DNA from: UBA2330 sp035443185
GTDB lineage: Bacteria > Bacteroidota > Ignavibacteria > Tepidaquicellales > Tepidaquicellaceae
Assembly: GCA_035443185.1 (NCBI GenBank)
Contig: DAORRV010000005.1
Coordinates: forward strand, 1 to 64,000
DNA length: 64,000 nucleotides
Reading direction: 5' to 3'
Below are positions 34,831-43,186 of this stretch, piece by piece. The position numbers were made by a program, and so were the translations under genes. The notes beneath the pieces are model-generated. The model saw only the letters and a list, made by a program, of their open reading frames with translations, did not search any database and had not been told where the DNA came from. Numbering within the stretch: the stretch's first letter is position 1; every line of letters starts with the position of its first letter.

Positions 34831-36066
34831 ATGGAAAAAGTAGAATTACAGAAATATTGTGATCTGATAATTAAAGTCGGCGTGAATTTATATGAAGGAC
34901 AGTGCCTTGCTATTGGCAGCGGAATTAAAAATGCTGATTTCGCTCTGATGCTTGCTGATACAGCATATGCTAATGGTGCTGCTTATGTCGATGTTATTTT
35001 TAGTTCTAATGAACTTACCAAAAGCCGCATTATAAATTCTAAAAATATTGATGATATTAATTTTATACCAAATTATCCGATAAACCGAAGCTATGAGCAG
35101 ATTGCAAATGACTGGGCTTTTATCCGGATTGATAATCTTGAAGAGTTAAATGTCCTCAAGTCAATTGATCCAAACACACTTGGCATAATCACAAAGAATG
35201 AACAGACTTCACATAAGTCAATGTCGAAAGCAATTTCATCAGCAAAGATTGCATGGTGTATAGTTGCTGCTCCCGGAATTAACTGGGCTGCTAAAGTTTA
35301 CGATTCTGAACCTTATATAGAACTTGAAAACAAGCTGTGGGATAGTCTGGTAAAAATTATGCGGTTAGACAAAGCTGATCCTGTAAGTGAGTGGAGACGT
35401 CATGGGAAAAATCTTTCAGAAAGAGGGAATATGCTTTCAAAAATGAAAATTGATAAATTGTATTTTACGGGACCTGATACTGATCTGGAGGTCGGACTTA
35501 CAAAAAATTCTATCTGGAAAGGCGGTCAAGTCAAAGCTCAGAACGGCAGAGAGTTTATTCCAAACCTTCCGACTGAAGAAGTTTTTACATGTCCTGACTT
35601 TAGCCGGACAAATGGTAAAGTAAAAGTTACCAAACCTGTCAAAGTTTTGGAAAATCTTCTGACAGGAATCTGGTTTGAATTCAAAGACGGAAAAGTAATA
35701 AACTATGGAGCAGATGATAAAAGAGATATCCTTGAAAAATTTTTTGAAATGGATGAAGGAGCTTCTTATCTTGGGGAGGTTGCATTGGTCGATATAAATT
35801 CCGAAGTACATAAATCCGGTCTGATTTTTAACAGTATTCTTTATGATGAAAATGCCGCATGTCACATTGCACTGGGGAGAGGAATTCCTATGTGCTTCTC
35901 AAATAAAGATGAGATCATTACAACTGAAGATATGAAAAAAAATAAATGTAATTATTCGGTAGTTCATACTGATTTTATGATCGGGTCTGATAAGATAAAT
36001 GTTAAGGCAATTGATTTTGAAGGTAAAGAGATACAGATAATTAAAGACGGGTTGTTTACAATATAA
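34831..36066 (+). CDS. M29-family metallo-aminopeptidase (AmpS/PepS type)
   Basis: A 411-residue protein of the usual M29 length. The dimetal ligands are visible in order: a glutamate in 'NLPTEEVFTCPD', a glutamate in 'ASYLGEVALVD', the histidine in 'NAACHIALGRGI', and the histidine and aspartate in 'YSVVHTDFMIGS'. M29 enzymes remove N-terminal residues from peptides in the cytoplasm. The N-terminal half ('LQKYCDLIIKVGVNLYEGQC') is the standard family start. ATG start. A stem-loop (36091-36121) follows, between this gene and the convergent lipoprotein gene. Confidence 0.92.
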   Translation: MEKVELQKYCDLIIKVGVNLYEGQCLAIGSGIKNADFALMLADTAYANGAAYVDVIFSSNELTKSRIINSKNIDDINFIPNYPINRSYEQIANDWAFIRIDNLEELNVLKSIDPNTLGIITKNEQTSHKSMSKAISSAKIAWCIVAAPGINWAAKVYDSEPYIELENKLWDSLVKIMRLDKADPVSEWRRHGKNLSERGNMLSKMKIDKLYFTGPDTDLEVGLTKNSIWKGGQVKAQNGREFIPNLPTEEVFTCPDFSRTNGKVKVTKPVKVLENLLTGIWFEFKDGKVINYGADDKRDILEKFFEMDEGASYLGEVALVDINSEVHKSGLIFNSILYDENAACHIALGRGIPMCFSNKDEIITTEDMKKNKCNYSVVHTDFMIGSDKINVKAIDFEGKEIQIIKDGLFTI

Positions 36067-36090
36067 TTCTTTGCAAAAATTTTTTAAATT

Positions 36091-36121
36091 AACTTCCGGA
36101 GTTTTTCTGACTTTGGAAGTT
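36091..36121. terminator. Likely bidirectional terminator
   Basis: AACTTCCGGAG pairs with CTTTGGAAGTT (with one wobble or mismatch in the inner part) around a short loop, and TTATTATTTT follows on the + strand. It separates the stops of two convergent genes. Confidence 0.55.
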
Positions 36122-36123
36122 TA

Positions 36124-36750
36124 TTATTTTAAAACCGTTATTCTTTTTGCCCACAGAATACCGTTATTATTTTTTGAAAGTTTTAAAACTCCTACGTCAC
36201 CAGTTTTATAATACGGCTTTGAAATATATTCCTCATTCACATGCTTGTCATCAGAAAAAACAAAGTCATTAAGATACTGCATTTTACCGTCAGGTTCGCG
36301 TATAGCCCAGTGAATGTGTGCCGGAAAATCGTTAGTCGGATATTTTCCGGGTCTTACTGTATTAATTTTATATTTTCCATTAATGTCAGTCATACACCAA
36401 CCATGAAGTTTACCGTGCAATTTCTGAACACCGGTTTCATTTCCTGATTTAGAATATAATCCCGTAGAGTCAGTCTGATAAGCATAAATTAAAATTTCCG
36501 GATATGGAGTCTTTCCGTCTGCTTTTAAAATCTGTCCTTCGATAAATATTTTAATTCCGGGTTCGGTTTTTGATGAAATATTCATTACATATCCGGGATT
36601 ATCCGGAACATTTTCAAAATTGCATGAAATATCTGCATCAGGACTCTCACAGGGATCTATGCCTGCAATATTTTTTACTTCTTTGATCTGCTGAAATTTA
36701 TTTCCACAGGAAACAGAAAATATGAATATTAAAAGAATTAATATTTTCAT
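36124..36750 (-). CDS. Lipoprotein with intradiol-dioxygenase-like fold
   Basis: A 208-residue product. Lipobox 'FSVSC' follows the signal helix of 'MKILILLIFI'. The body opens with a transthyretin-like strand 'FIEGQILKADGKTPYP' and has 'HGWCMTDINGKYKINTVRPG' and 'DFPAHIHWAIREPDG', which match the intradiol ring-cleavage dioxygenase core with its histidine pair. The full four-ligand iron site cannot be confirmed by eye. I chose the ATG at 36748-36750; a TTG six codons earlier would overlap the upstream gene by 8 bases. It is the last gene of an operon with the COG3650-like lipoprotein and two MscS channels. Confidence 0.78.
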   Translation of the reverse strand: MKILILLIFIFSVSCGNKFQQIKEVKNIAGIDPCESPDADISCNFENVPDNPGYVMNISSKTEPGIKIFIEGQILKADGKTPYPEILIYAYQTDSTGLYSKSGNETGVQKLHGKLHGWCMTDINGKYKINTVRPGKYPTNDFPAHIHWAIREPDGKMQYLNDFVFSDDKHVNEEYISKPYYKTGDVGVLKLSKNNNGILWAKRITVLK

Positions 36751-36760
36751 ATAAATTATT

Positions 36761-37588
36761 TTACTCAATGAAGTTTCCCTTTATCGCACAACCTGAGAAA
36801 TTTGTTTTATCGTTAAGAATTATTTTTACTGAATATTCATAAATTTTATCTGACATTGTATCTGAACAATTTTCTTTTTTAATGGAAATATTTAATGTCG
36901 TTCTCTGAATATTATTATATCCAAAATATTTTATCATACCATCCTCTTCCTTCGGCTCATTATAATTAAAATAATAAGACTTACCTTCAAAAGGCAGAGT
37001 CAGCTCAAAAATGTTTTCTTCTTTGGAAATCTGAAGTGACCAGTTTGGTTCATTACCAAGACACCAATAGTCATAAGGTATGCATGTGTTTCTGAAGTTT
37101 TTTCCTTCAACGGCGATAACTTCTTTAATAACAAGAATTTTAAAATACTTTTCAGGATCCGGATTATTCGTACTATCTGCATTTACAGTAAATCCTTTTA
37201 ATGAGGTAAATACGGATCTGTAAATGTCATTCATTGGATTTAATTTTTTGTAAGAATTAACAATCGTCTCAGTTTCATCTTTAATAAAATATAATGAATC
37301 CGGATTGCTGCAATCCCTGAATGATTTTTCGTTCAGGTTAATTGTTATAAGTCCTTCAAAAGTTCTGACCACAGAATCTATAGCAGTATTTATTGATTCA
37401 TTTTTTGAATTTACTTTTCCCGAATCTATAAATTTTAGGTTAGAGTTTTCGTCAACTTTTTTATCGGCTTCAGTACCCGCATCTTTGTACAAAACTTTAT
37501 TTATCTGCTCACATCCGGTTGAAGTAATTAATATTACAATAGCTAACAGTGTTAAAAAAAAGTCTGGGGAATTAATTCTATTATTCAT
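36761..37588 (-). CDS. Lipoprotein with COG3650-like C-terminal domain
   Basis: A 275-residue protein with a lipoprotein signal ('LLAIVILITSTGC', C26). The C-terminal 120 residues have 'YWCLGNEPNWSLQI', 'CSDTMSDKIYEYSVKIILN' and 'NFSGCAIKGNFIE', which follow the COG3650 pattern 'C-x-G-NEPxW ... C-x-D-x-MSD-x-x-Y ... GCA'. The four cysteines of this pattern likely form disulfides. The N-terminal linker is serine/lysine rich. Its start lies 7 bases after the MscS stop and its end precedes the dioxygenase-like gene, so it is co-transcribed with them. Function unknown. Confidence 0.7.
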   Translation of the reverse strand: MNNRINSPDFFLTLLAIVILITSTGCEQINKVLYKDAGTEADKKVDENSNLKFIDSGKVNSKNESINTAIDSVVRTFEGLITINLNEKSFRDCSNPDSLYFIKDETETIVNSYKKLNPMNDIYRSVFTSLKGFTVNADSTNNPDPEKYFKILVIKEVIAVEGKNFRNTCIPYDYWCLGNEPNWSLQISKEENIFELTLPFEGKSYYFNYNEPKEEDGMIKYFGYNNIQRTTLNISIKKENCSDTMSDKIYEYSVKIILNDKTNFSGCAIKGNFIE

Positions 37589-37595
37589 GTTTAAA

Positions 37596-38444
37596 TTAAT
37601 TTAATTCTTCCTCACTTTTTTCCTTTGGTAAATGTATCACTCTTTGTGGAAACGGTATAATAATTTTATTTGCTCTGAAGGCATCAGATATATCAAACCG
37701 AATATCACTTTTAGTACTTTCAATCCGGAATAAATTATTACTCCAGAATATTATATCAAAAAGCAAAGCTGAATCGCCAAAGTCAAGAAACCTTATATAA
37801 GGTGCATATCTTCCTTCTTTAATTACATCATTGTGTTTCATTGCACAGTCATGAAGTGTCTTTTCTACTAATCTGGTATCTGAAGAATAATCAACTGAAA
37901 CCGGAAGTACAAATCTTGTTGGTGTATTATTATGTGTCCAGTTCGTAACATTTTCCTCTATGAATTTATGATTTGGGATTATCATTACTTTATCTTCACG
38001 AGATACTACTTTAGATGTACGCAATGCGATCTCTTTTACTTTTAATACGATTCCTTCTACTTCCACAATATCTTCCACTTTTACTGTTCCTTCTATCAGA
38101 ATAATTATTCCGCTGATAAAATCCTTGAATACATTCTGCAGACCGAGTCCCACACCTACAAGTAAAGCTGCCGAACTTGCTATCAGGAATGTCATATCTA
38201 CATGAAGTGCTTTCAGACACATTGAAACTGCTATGATCCATATTATATATCTTATAAGCTGAATTACTGACTGATGTCTTCCGTCCATTTTGTTTTTGGA
38301 AAGCATGGACTTTTTTAAAACTGTAGATATTACTTTGATAATAATAAATGCAGCTATAAAAATTATTAATACATTAAGTAAATTCCAAACTGTGATTATG
38401 AATGTTTCTGTTTTTATTAATTCTGTATTTAAAAAATCTGACAT
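37596..38444 (-). CDS. MscS-family mechanosensitive channel (small)
   Basis: A 282-residue channel: three helices (about 15-100), the pore helix 'LLVGVGLGLQNVFKDFISGI' with the glycine/alanine pattern and conserved 'QNVFKDFISGI', and the cytoplasmic beta domain 'VKVEDIVEVEGIVLKVKEIA' followed by 'IIPNHKFIEENVTNWTH'. The length matches small MscS proteins. It should open when membrane tension rises and release solutes. Its start lies 2 bases after the stop of the larger MscS gene, so the two are co-translated. Confidence 0.92.
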   Translation of the reverse strand: MSDFLNTELIKTETFIITVWNLLNVLIIFIAAFIIIKVISTVLKKSMLSKNKMDGRHQSVIQLIRYIIWIIAVSMCLKALHVDMTFLIASSAALLVGVGLGLQNVFKDFISGIIILIEGTVKVEDIVEVEGIVLKVKEIALRTSKVVSREDKVMIIPNHKFIEENVTNWTHNNTPTRFVLPVSVDYSSDTRLVEKTLHDCAMKHNDVIKEGRYAPYIRFLDFGDSALLFDIIFWSNNLFRIESTKSDIRFDISDAFRANKIIIPFPQRVIHLPKEKSEEELN

Positions 38445-38445
38445 C

Positions 38446-40332
38446 TTATCTTTTATCTTTTTCTTCTTTTATATTAAATGAAGGTACTATGTAATCTTTA
38501 GGTAAATAATTTTCAGGTATTGTTGAAAGATTACCATCTCTCAGAGATTTGTAATGCGGAGACATGATCTCAATTCCGTTTTCATTGCATGTATCCTGAA
38601 TATTCTGATGAAGATCAGAATAGATAACCGCTTGTTTGTTTGCTTCGTGTGTATAAGCATTGATCTGATAGGATACATAAAAATCATCCAGACTTGTCTG
38701 AAGCACAAATGGCTTTGGATCTTTTAAGATCATTTCCGTTCTGATCGCTGCTTCAATAAGTGTTTCATGCATTTTCTTCCATGGTACATCATACCCTATT
38801 GTTATAGTTGTATGAACTATCAAGCCAGTGTCTTTGCTGTTGGTAGAATAGTTTGTAGTATGACCTGACAGAACAAGAGAATTTGGAACAGTTATATCTT
38901 CATTTTTTATTGTTCTTAATCTTGTAACTAATAAGGTCTTTTCAATTACATCACCTGTCACATCTGATATTGTAATTCTGTCACCGATTTTAAATGGTCT
39001 CATATATGTAATTACAAGACCTGCCATGATATTCGCAATTGATGATGATGATCCGAACGAAACCAGTATTCCAAGAAATACAGACACTCCCTGAAATGCC
39101 GGGGAATCTGAGCCCGGAAGATATGGAAATATTATCACAAACATCATCGTATACATTACAAACTTTACTATCTGAAAAGTCGGTATTGCCCATTCTTTGT
39201 GAAAGTTTCCCAGTTCCATTCTGCCTGCATCAATCTCATCCGTAAAATATTTAATTGCTCTGATGGCATATCTTGTAAAGATAAATATTATTGCTATTGT
39301 AAAAAGATTTGGTAAAAATTTGATAACTGCACTTATTACAAGCTTTGCCGGATTCAAAACCCATCCCAGTAATAATCCCGCATAACTTTTTGTAACTGGG
39401 AAAATACTAAACAATACCGGCAGACTGAAATAAAGAACTAACAGTATTACTATCAGTCTTAAAATTCGTAAAATGAGCTCTGCTACTTTTATGCTCTGCT
39501 GCTGATTTAAAAGCTTAAAGTCTTTTATTGTTAATCCGGACAGGTACTTGTCTTTTCGTTCTAGTATGTATTCCTTTAGCTTTTTAAATAACTTAAATAT
39601 TAATTTAACTATAAAAAATAATATTATAAGAGTAAGCAATGCAAGCCCTATTCTTTTTAGTCTGTTCACAAAACTGTTATCATTTCTGTACTTTACAACA
39701 GTATCCTTAATTGTATTCAGATATTCATTTGAAACTTCATTTTTTGTTTTGTCAAACCAAAGCGCATCCACTTCAGATACACTCATAATTATTTTGTCAT
39801 TATAAATGATGTCATTAGTGGTTTCACCTGTATCCACTTTCATGGAATCAGGAGAAAAGAAATCTTCATCATATAATGAATGTACCCTTTCTGTAACTGT
39901 AGAAGCTCTTTCATTGGCATCAAATGAACCTAGCTTCGTATACATGACAAATAATGTATCGGTAAATAATGTAACAGGAAATCCTCTTGCTTTTTCTTTA
40001 AGTCTTTTTATTTTAAGTAACTGCTCTACCTTTTTTATTGAATCTTCTGCTTCAATTTTTCTGAGTTTTTCTTCCAGCTCAGCTTTCTTTTGTGAATCTT
40101 GAGAATATAACTGCATCTCTTCATGAAGCTTTACCTTAAGCACTGAGTCTATTCTGTTTTGTTCCTGCTGTTTTAAAATTTCCCGTTCAGTGACTTTTAG
40201 AGAATCTACCTGATCTTCCTGAGCTTTTATTGAATCTTCTTTAATTACTTTTTCATTTTCACTTACCTGCGAAAAAGCAATTCCACTTATCAGCAGAAAA
40301 AAGAGAAGTAATTTTAAAGGTATAACTTTCAT
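38446..40332 (-). CDS. Large MscS-family channel with periplasmic coiled-coil N-terminus
   Basis: The 628-residue protein has a signal peptide (1-21, 'ISGIAFSQ'), a charged coiled-coil periplasmic region (about 25-120, 'EREILKQQEQNRIDSVLKVK'), several helices (about 215-415), and an MscS core near 425-600. The core contains 'LGILVSFGSSSSIANIMAGL' as the pore helix and 'DRITISDVTGDVIEKTLLVT' and 'ITVPNSLVLSGHTTNYS' as the beta domain. The architecture resembles MscK-like large channels. It is the first gene of a four-gene unit with a second MscS and two lipoproteins. ATG start. Confidence 0.9.
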   Translation of the reverse strand: MKVIPLKLLLFFLLISGIAFSQVSENEKVIKEDSIKAQEDQVDSLKVTEREILKQQEQNRIDSVLKVKLHEEMQLYSQDSQKKAELEEKLRKIEAEDSIKKVEQLLKIKRLKEKARGFPVTLFTDTLFVMYTKLGSFDANERASTVTERVHSLYDEDFFSPDSMKVDTGETTNDIIYNDKIIMSVSEVDALWFDKTKNEVSNEYLNTIKDTVVKYRNDNSFVNRLKRIGLALLTLIILFFIVKLIFKLFKKLKEYILERKDKYLSGLTIKDFKLLNQQQSIKVAELILRILRLIVILLVLYFSLPVLFSIFPVTKSYAGLLLGWVLNPAKLVISAVIKFLPNLFTIAIIFIFTRYAIRAIKYFTDEIDAGRMELGNFHKEWAIPTFQIVKFVMYTMMFVIIFPYLPGSDSPAFQGVSVFLGILVSFGSSSSIANIMAGLVITYMRPFKIGDRITISDVTGDVIEKTLLVTRLRTIKNEDITVPNSLVLSGHTTNYSTNSKDTGLIVHTTITIGYDVPWKKMHETLIEAAIRTEMILKDPKPFVLQTSLDDFYVSYQINAYTHEANKQAVIYSDLHQNIQDTCNENGIEIMSPHYKSLRDGNLSTIPENYLPKDYIVPSFNIKEEKDKR

Positions 40333-40374
40333 AAATAGTATTTTACCGGGTGAGCAGTTTTTTAAATAAATAAA

Positions 40375-40593
40375 TTATTCTTTACAACAAAATCCAACTG
40401 ACTGAATAGGTGGACATTTTACAGATCCATAACTGCAGAATACACAGCAATCTCCTGACTTTGGTTTTAAAACTGTTTTACATTTATGACATTCATAAAA
40501 CCATAAGCATGAATTTTCACTCATCTTTTCCTCTTTAATAAAACCGCACTCCGGACATGTAATGTTTGAAATTAATATTAAACTTGTTTCCAT
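40375..40593 (-). CDS. GDCCVxC-domain small cysteine-rich protein
   Basis: A 72-residue protein with nine cysteines. 'CPECGF' and 'CHKC' form a probable zinc ribbon, and 'GDCCVFCSYGSVKCPPIQ' is the GDCCVxC family signature, a group that includes selenoproteins with Sec in place of one cysteine. Here the codon is a normal TGT/TGC cysteine. Members are often found near mercury or other metal transporters; none is adjacent here, and the upstream gene is an MscS channel 42 bases away on the same strand. Function unknown; the family recognition is firm. Confidence 0.85.
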   Translation of the reverse strand: METSLILISNITCPECGFIKEEKMSENSCLWFYECHKCKTVLKPKSGDCCVFCSYGSVKCPPIQSVGFCCKE

Positions 40594-40674
40594 ATGATGT
40601 AATAATTCATACCTTAATTGATCAGCTGATTGAAATTACGCAATTATTGATATTTGCAACAATCGGATGATGCT

Positions 40675-40727
40675 CGTTTCCAAACTCCGTTTGGAAATGT
40701 AATTTTCATGCAAAACTCAGTTTCGCA
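40675..40727. repeat. Dispersed two-hairpin palindromic element (copy C)
   Basis: Hairpin 1: CGTTTCCAAAC-TCC-GTTTGGAAATG (40675-40699), nearly perfect. Hairpin 2: TGCAAAAC-TCA-GTTTCGCA (40709-40727), one mismatch in 8. The hairpin-spacer-hairpin plan matches copy B at 6516-6581. It lies just after the uvrC gene end and could serve as its terminator. Confidence 0.65.
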
Positions 40728-40786
40728 AAAGTTCTTTAAAATGAAATCCTCAATAAAATTAAAAATGCGTAACTTCAGTCAGTTAA

Positions 40787-42730
40787 TTATTTAATTTCAA
40801 AAAAAGTCCTGAGTCTGTCTGCCATTTTTTTACCTGCCTCTTTTTCAAACTGATCATAACTGTCTTTAAGCAAGACTTTTATATTTTCCACAGATCCAAA
40901 TTTAGTAAGAAGTTTCTGTGCTGTCTTCTCGCCAATACCTTCTATCTCAGAGAGCTCAGATGTCAATGTTCTTTTATCTACAAGACTCCTGTGGTATGTT
41001 ACTGCAAATCTGTGCGCCTCATCCCTTACTCTCTGCAAAAGTCTTAATCCGCTTGATGTCTTGGAAATGTTATGTGGCATTGATTCTCCGGGCAGATATA
41101 CTTCCTCAAGACGCTTTGCCAGTCCTATAATATTCTGATCCTTTACTCCGAGATCATCCAAAACTTTTACTGCAGATGAAAGCTGACCTTTTCCGCCGTC
41201 GATTATTATCAGATCCGGAACTGAACCAAAACTAAGATCTTCTTTGACGTTTGAATTTATTGTATTTTCCATTGCCGTATTATCACCTGTACTTTTTTCA
41301 ACAATTTTTTTATACCTTCTGTAAATTACTTCCCTCATTGAAAGAAAATCATCAGGGTTTCCAGCTTCGTCCGTTACATAATTTATTTTAAATTTTCTGT
41401 AATCTGATTTCTTCGGACGGCCTTCCACAAATACTACCATCGATGCAACAGTATCCGTACCCTGTATATGTGAAATGTCATAACACTCGATCCTTCTCGG
41501 AAGCTTACTCAGATTCAGATCCCTTTTTAAGGAATCAAGTGACGGCGGAATGAATTCTCTTTTGAGCTTTGATAAAATAAGTTCGTCAAGCATTAATCTC
41601 GCATTCTTTCTTACCATGAAAACAAGTTTATACTTATCACCAATCTTTGGTATTACAAAATTTACCTTTCCTGATTTCTTTTTTTCGAGCCAGTCTTTTA
41701 TATTGTTTTCATTTTCAAGCTCGTTCATCAGATATATTTCGTCAGGTATGAATTCAGATTTTGAATAATAATTTACAATCAACTGCTCTAATATTTCAGA
41801 CTGTGACTTGTCCTCTACATTTGAAAGAAAGTAATGTGTCCTTCCGATTACTTTTCCATCCCTTATTTTTAATATCATTCCGCAACTGTCATTCCCTGTC
41901 TTTTCAAAAGCAAATATATCTCTGTCAATGATCTCATCATCCACCATTTTTTGTTTCGATGAATAAACTTCAATAGCATTTATCTTATCCCTAAACACCT
42001 TTGCTTTTTCGAACTGCATTTTATCAGAATATTCTTTCATCTGCATAGTCAGATCCGAAATCAGATCTTTTGTTTTCCCGTTCAGGAGTTTGGATACATG
42101 ATCGATAGTCTTATTATATTCTTCCCTGCTTACGTATCCAACACACGGTCCTTCGCATTTCTGAATGTGATAATCTAAGCAAAGATTGAATTTATTTTGA
42201 GCTATCGAATCTTCAGTCAGATTCAGACTGCATGACCTGATCATAAAAATATTTCTCACTGTCTTCAGAGCATACCTCATATTTTTTACATCAGTGTAAG
42301 GTCCGAAGTATTTTGATCCGTCAGATCTTTTACTTCGTGTCGGAAAAATTCTCGGAAATGGTTCGTTTGTAATTACAATATACGGATATGATTTATCATC
42401 TTTAAAATTGATATTGTATCTCGGCTTAAAGGTCCTGATCAGATTTTGCTCAAGTATGAGAGCTTCGACTTCGTTGTCGGTAGCGATCAGTTCGATGTCG
42501 CTGATCTTTCGGATCATTGCATTTAACATCGGCGATACAGGCTTTGCCTGAAAATACTGACGAACTCTGTTTTTTAGTATTGCCGCTTTGCCAATGTAAA
42601 GAAGTTTGCCGGTGGAGTCTTTGAACTGATATACACCCGGTGAGGTCGGAAGGTTTTTTAATTTTTCTTTGAGTGTCGGTGTTAATTCTTTGTCATCGTT
42701 AAATTCTATTTTATCTCTGCTGTCAGTCAT
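40787..42730 (-). CDS. uvrC: UvrABC excinuclease subunit C
   Basis: The 647-residue UvrC is full length. It has a GIY-YIG nuclease ('SPGVYQFKDSTGKLLYIGKA'), a UVR domain ('MQMKEYSDKMQFEKAKVFRD'), the RNase-H-like nuclease ('IECYDISHIQGTDTVASMVV', 'DLIIIDGGKGQLSSAVKVLD') and a C-terminal helix-hairpin-helix ('LSEIEGIGEKTAQKLLTKFG'). It makes the two incisions in nucleotide excision repair with UvrA and UvrB, which are not in the window. It ends a tight operon behind alr, an acidic coiled-coil gene, manC and the epimerase gene. Confidence 0.95.
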   Translation of the reverse strand: MTDSRDKIEFNDDKELTPTLKEKLKNLPTSPGVYQFKDSTGKLLYIGKAAILKNRVRQYFQAKPVSPMLNAMIRKISDIELIATDNEVEALILEQNLIRTFKPRYNINFKDDKSYPYIVITNEPFPRIFPTRSKRSDGSKYFGPYTDVKNMRYALKTVRNIFMIRSCSLNLTEDSIAQNKFNLCLDYHIQKCEGPCVGYVSREEYNKTIDHVSKLLNGKTKDLISDLTMQMKEYSDKMQFEKAKVFRDKINAIEVYSSKQKMVDDEIIDRDIFAFEKTGNDSCGMILKIRDGKVIGRTHYFLSNVEDKSQSEILEQLIVNYYSKSEFIPDEIYLMNELENENNIKDWLEKKKSGKVNFVIPKIGDKYKLVFMVRKNARLMLDELILSKLKREFIPPSLDSLKRDLNLSKLPRRIECYDISHIQGTDTVASMVVFVEGRPKKSDYRKFKINYVTDEAGNPDDFLSMREVIYRRYKKIVEKSTGDNTAMENTINSNVKEDLSFGSVPDLIIIDGGKGQLSSAVKVLDDLGVKDQNIIGLAKRLEEVYLPGESMPHNISKTSSGLRLLQRVRDEAHRFAVTYHRSLVDKRTLTSELSEIEGIGEKTAQKLLTKFGSVENIKVLLKDSYDQFEKEAGKKMADRLRTFFEIK

Positions 42731-42763
42731 TTATTAAAGTTACTGTAATTATTTTATAAAGAA

Positions 42764-43162
42764 TTATTCCTTCTTTTGTGTTAACTCAATTAAAATATTG
42801 TTTGTAGATTTCGGATGAAGAAAAGCGATCAGCATATCGTCAGCACCTGTCCGGGGAGTTTCGTTTATCAGACCAATACCTTCTTCTTTCAGCTTATCCA
42901 ATGATCCTGAAATATCCTTTACCCCAAAAGATACGTGATGGATGCCTTCTCCTTTTTTTTCAATAAACTTTGAAATAGGTGATTCAGGATCTGTACCTTC
43001 GAGAAGTTCTATTTCACAATTTTCCAGATGAAATTTCCTTACATTTACTTTTTGCTCTTCTACAAACTCCGTATCTGAAGCTGTTGAATTAAATATTTTT
43101 TCAAAAACTTTTACAGATTCCTCAAGTGACTTTACTGCTATTCCTATATGTGCAAGTTTCAT
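42764..43162 (-). CDS. mce: Methylmalonyl-CoA epimerase
   Basis: A 132-residue VOC protein with the epimerase signature: 'LAHIGIAVKSLEESVKVFEK' at the start, 'CEIELLEGTDPESPISKFIE' in the middle, and 'EGIHHVSFGVKDISGSLDKL' plus 'NNILIELTQ' supplying metal ligands. It interconverts D- and L-methylmalonyl-CoA in propionate metabolism, and its presence implies a methylmalonyl-CoA route in the organism. It sits 24 bases after manC and 33 before uvrC in the same operon, with no obvious link to them. Confidence 0.9.
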   Translation of the reverse strand: MKLAHIGIAVKSLEESVKVFEKIFNSTASDTEFVEEQKVNVRKFHLENCEIELLEGTDPESPISKFIEKKGEGIHHVSFGVKDISGSLDKLKEEGIGLINETPRTGADDMLIAFLHPKSTNNILIELTQKKE

Positions 43163-43186
43163 ATATTCTAAAGATCAAAATTATTT

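Noticed and set aside
36124..36768. Longer TTG start for the dioxygenase-like lipoprotein
   Set aside because: The ATG six codons downstream directly precedes the lipoprotein signal and avoids overlap with the upstream gene.
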